From Phenylobacterium sp. (GTDB lineage: Bacteria > Pseudomonadota > Alphaproteobacteria > Caulobacterales > Caulobacteraceae): a DNA stretch of 6,534 nucleotides. The notes under the pieces are model-generated. The model did not search any database, was not told the origin of the DNA, and worked only from the letters and a program-made list of their open reading frames with translations. The position numbers were made by a program, and so were the translations under genes. Of the stretch, positions 4,984 to 6,534 are shown in pieces. The DNA lies in the NCBI GenBank assembly GCA_028290925.1, contig JAQGIX010000200.1, positions 1-6,534 of the forward strand, written 5' to 3'. Position 1 is the first letter of the stretch. Every line of letters begins with the position of its first letter.

Positions 4984-6254
4984 TAGATCACTTCATCCAG
5001 GCCGCGGGCCCCGTGCCGCTTCACGCCGGTGAAATTGGTCTGCCGCAGCAGGGCGCCGCGGAAGTTGGCCCGGCTGACGTCGGCGTCGGTGAAGATCGCC
5101 TGGCGTAGGTCCGCCCCGGTCAGGTCGGCGAATTTCAGCGAAGCGCCGCTGAGGTTGCAGGGCAGCAGGCGGTCGGCGCCCAGCAGCAGCGGCCCCATCT
5201 GGGCCTCGCGCAGGTCGGCCCCGGCGAGCTTGGCGTTGACCAGGCGGGCCCCACGCAGGTCGGCGCGCCGCAGGTTGCAGCCCCGCAGGTCGGCGCCCTC
5301 CAGGTGGGCGCCCTGCAGCTGCACGCCCTCCATGTCGAGACCGTAGAAGATCGCGCCCTTGGCCGAGAGCGCCGTGAGGTTGAAGCCGCGCACGCTCTCC
5401 AGCCCCCGCAGGTCGGCCTTGTCGAAGGAGGACGGGCTGCCCTCCGCGCCGTCGGTCTCGCACCAGCGGGCGTGCTCGCGGATCAGGTGAGCGTTGTTCA
5501 CCTGTTCGCCGGGCGTGAGGGTGACTTCGTCGGTGAGCGCGCCGGACAGGTTGGCGTCCATCACGTTCCAGGACAGCGTCTTGGCGCCCACCAGAATGGC
5601 GTCGCGCAGGTCGGCGCCGGCCAGGTCCGCGCCGGAAAGGTCCGCGCCTGAGAGGTTCGCGCCGCTCATGGAGGCGTGCTTCAGGTTGGCGCGGACCAGC
5701 TTGCAGTCCTTCATGATCGCATCGGTGAAGTCGGCGCGCATCGCCATGGCGCCGGACAGGCGCGAGCGCTCCAGGTTGGCGCCGGCGAGGATCGCGCCCT
5801 GCACGTCGCCGGCCGCGCCGCCAGGATTGGTCTCCACGCGGCGGAAGCCGTACTTGCGGTCGGCGGCGGCGAGCGCGCCTTCGCGGAGGTCGCATTCGAA
5901 CAGGTCGGCGCCGGTGAGGTTGGCGTTGCGCAGGCAGGCGCCGCGCAGGTCGGCGCGCCGCAGGGAGGCTTCGGAGAGGTCCGCGTCCTGCAGATCGGCG
6001 CCGAACAGGTTGGCGTGGTCCAGGCGGGCGTGCACGAAGCGGCAGGAGGTCAGCATGGCGCCGGTGAAGTCGGCGTCGCAGAGGTTCTTCCCCGACAGAT
6101 CCAGCCCCGTCAGGTCACACCAGGCGAACACCGCCCGCGCGCCGCCGGGCTTGGAGCTCCACAGGCGGTCGTGCTTGGCGCAGATGGCCTCGACCTCCGC
6201 CTGGTTGAGGCGGCGGACCACGAGGCTGTGCGCGGGCGCATGGGGCATGGCCAC
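4983..6254 (-). CDS. Pentapeptide-repeat protein, bipartite, first of tandem pair
   Basis: A protein of 423 residues from GTG 6254, or 421 from ATG 6248 (numbering below uses the ATG). Order: head 1-43 with HDRLW (26-30) and KPGGAR (33-38); beta-helix segment 44-122 opening with DLTGLDLSGKNL; insert 123-148 holding ADRKYGFRRVETNPGG; helix segment about 149-238, including an almost perfect run GANLSGADLSGADLAGADL (196-214); linker 239-278 with a second head-like motif HARW (259-262); FNLTALSAKGAIFYGLD (289-305), then helix to about 410, interrupted at 351-364 (MGPLLLGADRLLPC); tail ARGLDEVI. The perfect site AAGGAGGT (6272-6265) is 10 bases before the GTG and 16 before the ATG, so the GTG is favoured; the 479-residue extension to 6422 is rejected because it overlaps the deaminase end and precedes that site. 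Cytoplasmic by appearance. Likely co-transcribed with its paralogue. Role unknown; protein or DNA-mimic binding is a guess from the fold. Confidence 0.9.
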   Translation of the reverse strand: MAMPHAPAHSLVVRRLNQAEVEAICAKHDRLWSSKPGGARAVFAWCDLTGLDLSGKNLCDADFTGAMLTSCRFVHARLDHANLFGADLQDADLSEASLRRADLRGACLRNANLTGADLFECDLREGALAAADRKYGFRRVETNPGGAAGDVQGAILAGANLERSRLSGAMAMRADFTDAIMKDCKLVRANLKHASMSGANLSGADLSGADLAGADLRDAILVGAKTLSWNVMDANLSGALTDEVTLTPGEQVNNAHLIREHARWCETDGAEGSPSSFDKADLRGLESVRGFNLTALSAKGAIFYGLDMEGVQLQGAHLEGADLRGCNLRRADLRGARLVNAKLAGADLREAQMGPLLLGADRLLPCNLSGASLKFADLTGADLRQAIFTDADVSRANFRGALLRQTNFTGVKRHGARGLDEVI

Positions 6255-6264
6255 GGTTGGGGGG

Positions 6265-6272
6265 ACCTCCTT
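6265..6272 (-). promoter_or_regulatory. Full-length Shine-Dalgarno site deciding the start of the first pentapeptide gene
   Basis: The minus strand reads AAGGAGGT, complementary to the 16S rRNA tail over all eight bases. It is the strongest such site in the window. It stands 10 bases before GTG 6254 and 16 before ATG 6248, and so rules out starts further upstream. Confidence 0.8.
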
Positions 6273-6318
6273 CCTATGAAATGAGGCTAAGCCGACGCGA
6301 TTAAGGATGGATTTCCAA

Positions 6319-6326
6319 TATTTAGC
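6319..6326 (-). promoter_or_regulatory. Possible -10 element for the pentapeptide operon
   Basis: The minus strand reads GCTAAATA, seven of eight against the Caulobacter -10 GCTANAWC, in the only A/T-rich patch of this region (about 6299-6330), just past the deaminase stop. No convincing TTGACG-type -35 stands 10-14 bases upstream, so it may be weak, or the pair may be read through from the deaminase gene. Confidence 0.3.
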
Positions 6327-6330
6327 GATC

Positions 6331-6534
6331 TCAAGGAACGATGTTCTTCGGATCGTAACCGACATAGAGCGAGCCGGCCTCGGCCGCCAGCAACCCCTGG
6401 TCTGCAGCGACGCCGGCTGCACGCAGGCGCGCCACGCCGCGGCCGGCCGCGAAGGGGGAGCGGTCCTCGCAGGCGATCACCACCCGCGCCACGCCCGCCG
6501 CCGCCAGCCGCTCGCCGCACGACGCCGCGCCGGA
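6331..6534 (-). CDS. RibD-like (cytidine/deoxycytidylate deaminase superfamily) protein, C-terminal part, cut by window edge
   Basis: The last 67 residues of a minus-strand gene entering from the right edge; stop TGA at 6333-6331. The visible part starts SGAASCGERLAAAGVARVV, continues IACEDRSPFAAGRGVARL, and ends YVGYDPKNIVP. The pattern Cys, then (A)AGVARVVIA.ED..P.AAGRG...LR.AGV, is that of RibD-type pyrimidine deaminases just after the zinc site; the Cys at visible residue 6 is likely the last zinc ligand. RibD deaminates the second intermediate of riboflavin synthesis. In bifunctional RibD a reductase domain of about 200 residues follows; here the protein stops about 27 residues after the AAGRG motif, so it would be a deaminase alone. 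The HAE and PC motifs lie outside the window, so another deaminase of the superfamily remains possible. The pentapeptide pair starts 76 bases downstream on the same strand. Confidence 0.6.
   Translation of the reverse strand, partial: SGAASCGERLAAAGVARVVIACEDRSPFAAGRGVARLRAAGVAADQGLLAAEAGSLYVGYDPKNIVP

Noticed and set aside
3773..5032. Long plus-strand frames opposite the pentapeptide genes (also 4219-4986 and 5494-6284)
   Set aside because: The 15-base period of the pentapeptide DNA keeps antisense frames open. Their products are Arg/Ser/Pro-rich or VGAGQV-like low complexity with no family match I recognise, while the minus strand gives a coherent fold.
3733..6254. Pentapeptide proteins as Qnr-type quinolone resistance genes
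   Set aside because: They are about twice the Qnr length and contain non-repeat inserts and heads not known from Qnr or MfpA; the repeat fold alone does not show gyrase protection.
6255..6422. N-terminal extension of the first pentapeptide protein to base 6422
   Set aside because: It would overlap the deaminase C-terminus in another frame, shows no conserved sequence, and lies upstream of the perfect AAGGAGGT at 6265-6272.

Overview
The window is GC-rich and looks like chromosomal DNA of a Caulobacterales-type alphaproteobacterium (Caulobacter or Phenylobacterium relatives). This is inferred from base composition, a TTGACGC...GCTAgtcC promoter of the Caulobacter type, the protein families present, and palindromic intergenic repeats of a kind I associate with these genomes. 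No rRNA, tRNA, CRISPR array, insertion sequence or phage gene is visible.

Layout. Bases 2-40 may be the last codons of a plus-strand gene leaving the window. Bases 41-190 hold two inverted palindromic repeats. A minus-strand operon follows, read from about 2890 down to 191: a Tat-type lipoprotein with a class I methyltransferase fold (2848-1979), a small SCP2 sterol-carrier protein (1917-1606), and a lysophospholipase-L2-like alpha/beta hydrolase (1606-191) with a histone-H1-like Lys/Ala/Pro tail of about 155 residues. SCP2 and hydrolase overlap by one base. An IbpA-type small heat-shock protein (3071-3535) is divergent from this operon. Its leader carries a good sigma-32 promoter (CTTGAA-N14-gCCCATCTA) and a hairpin that hides the ribosome binding site, resembling a ROSE RNA thermometer. 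Bases 3536-3732 are non-coding and hold two more inverted palindromic repeats and a rho-independent terminator. The right side is a second minus-strand operon of two long paralogous pentapeptide-repeat proteins (6254-4983 and 4983-3733), again overlapping by one base. Upstream of it, cut by the window edge, is the C-terminus of a RibD-like deaminase.

How the genes fit together. The first operon suggests lipid or envelope work: a lipid-binding protein, a lipase-like hydrolase and an exported methyltransferase homologue. The substrates are unknown. The heat-shock gene looks doubly heat-controlled, by sigma factor and by RNA structure. The two pentapeptide proteins share one unusual plan: a head motif (H-x-x-W/F) at the N-terminus, repeated in the middle before a second beta-helix segment. 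They probably act together, function unknown.

The observations most worth following are the paired pentapeptide proteins, the H1-like tail on a lipase-like enzyme, the thermometer candidate, and the fact that both convergent gene junctions carry a pair of inverted repeats, each copy oriented with the gene it follows.
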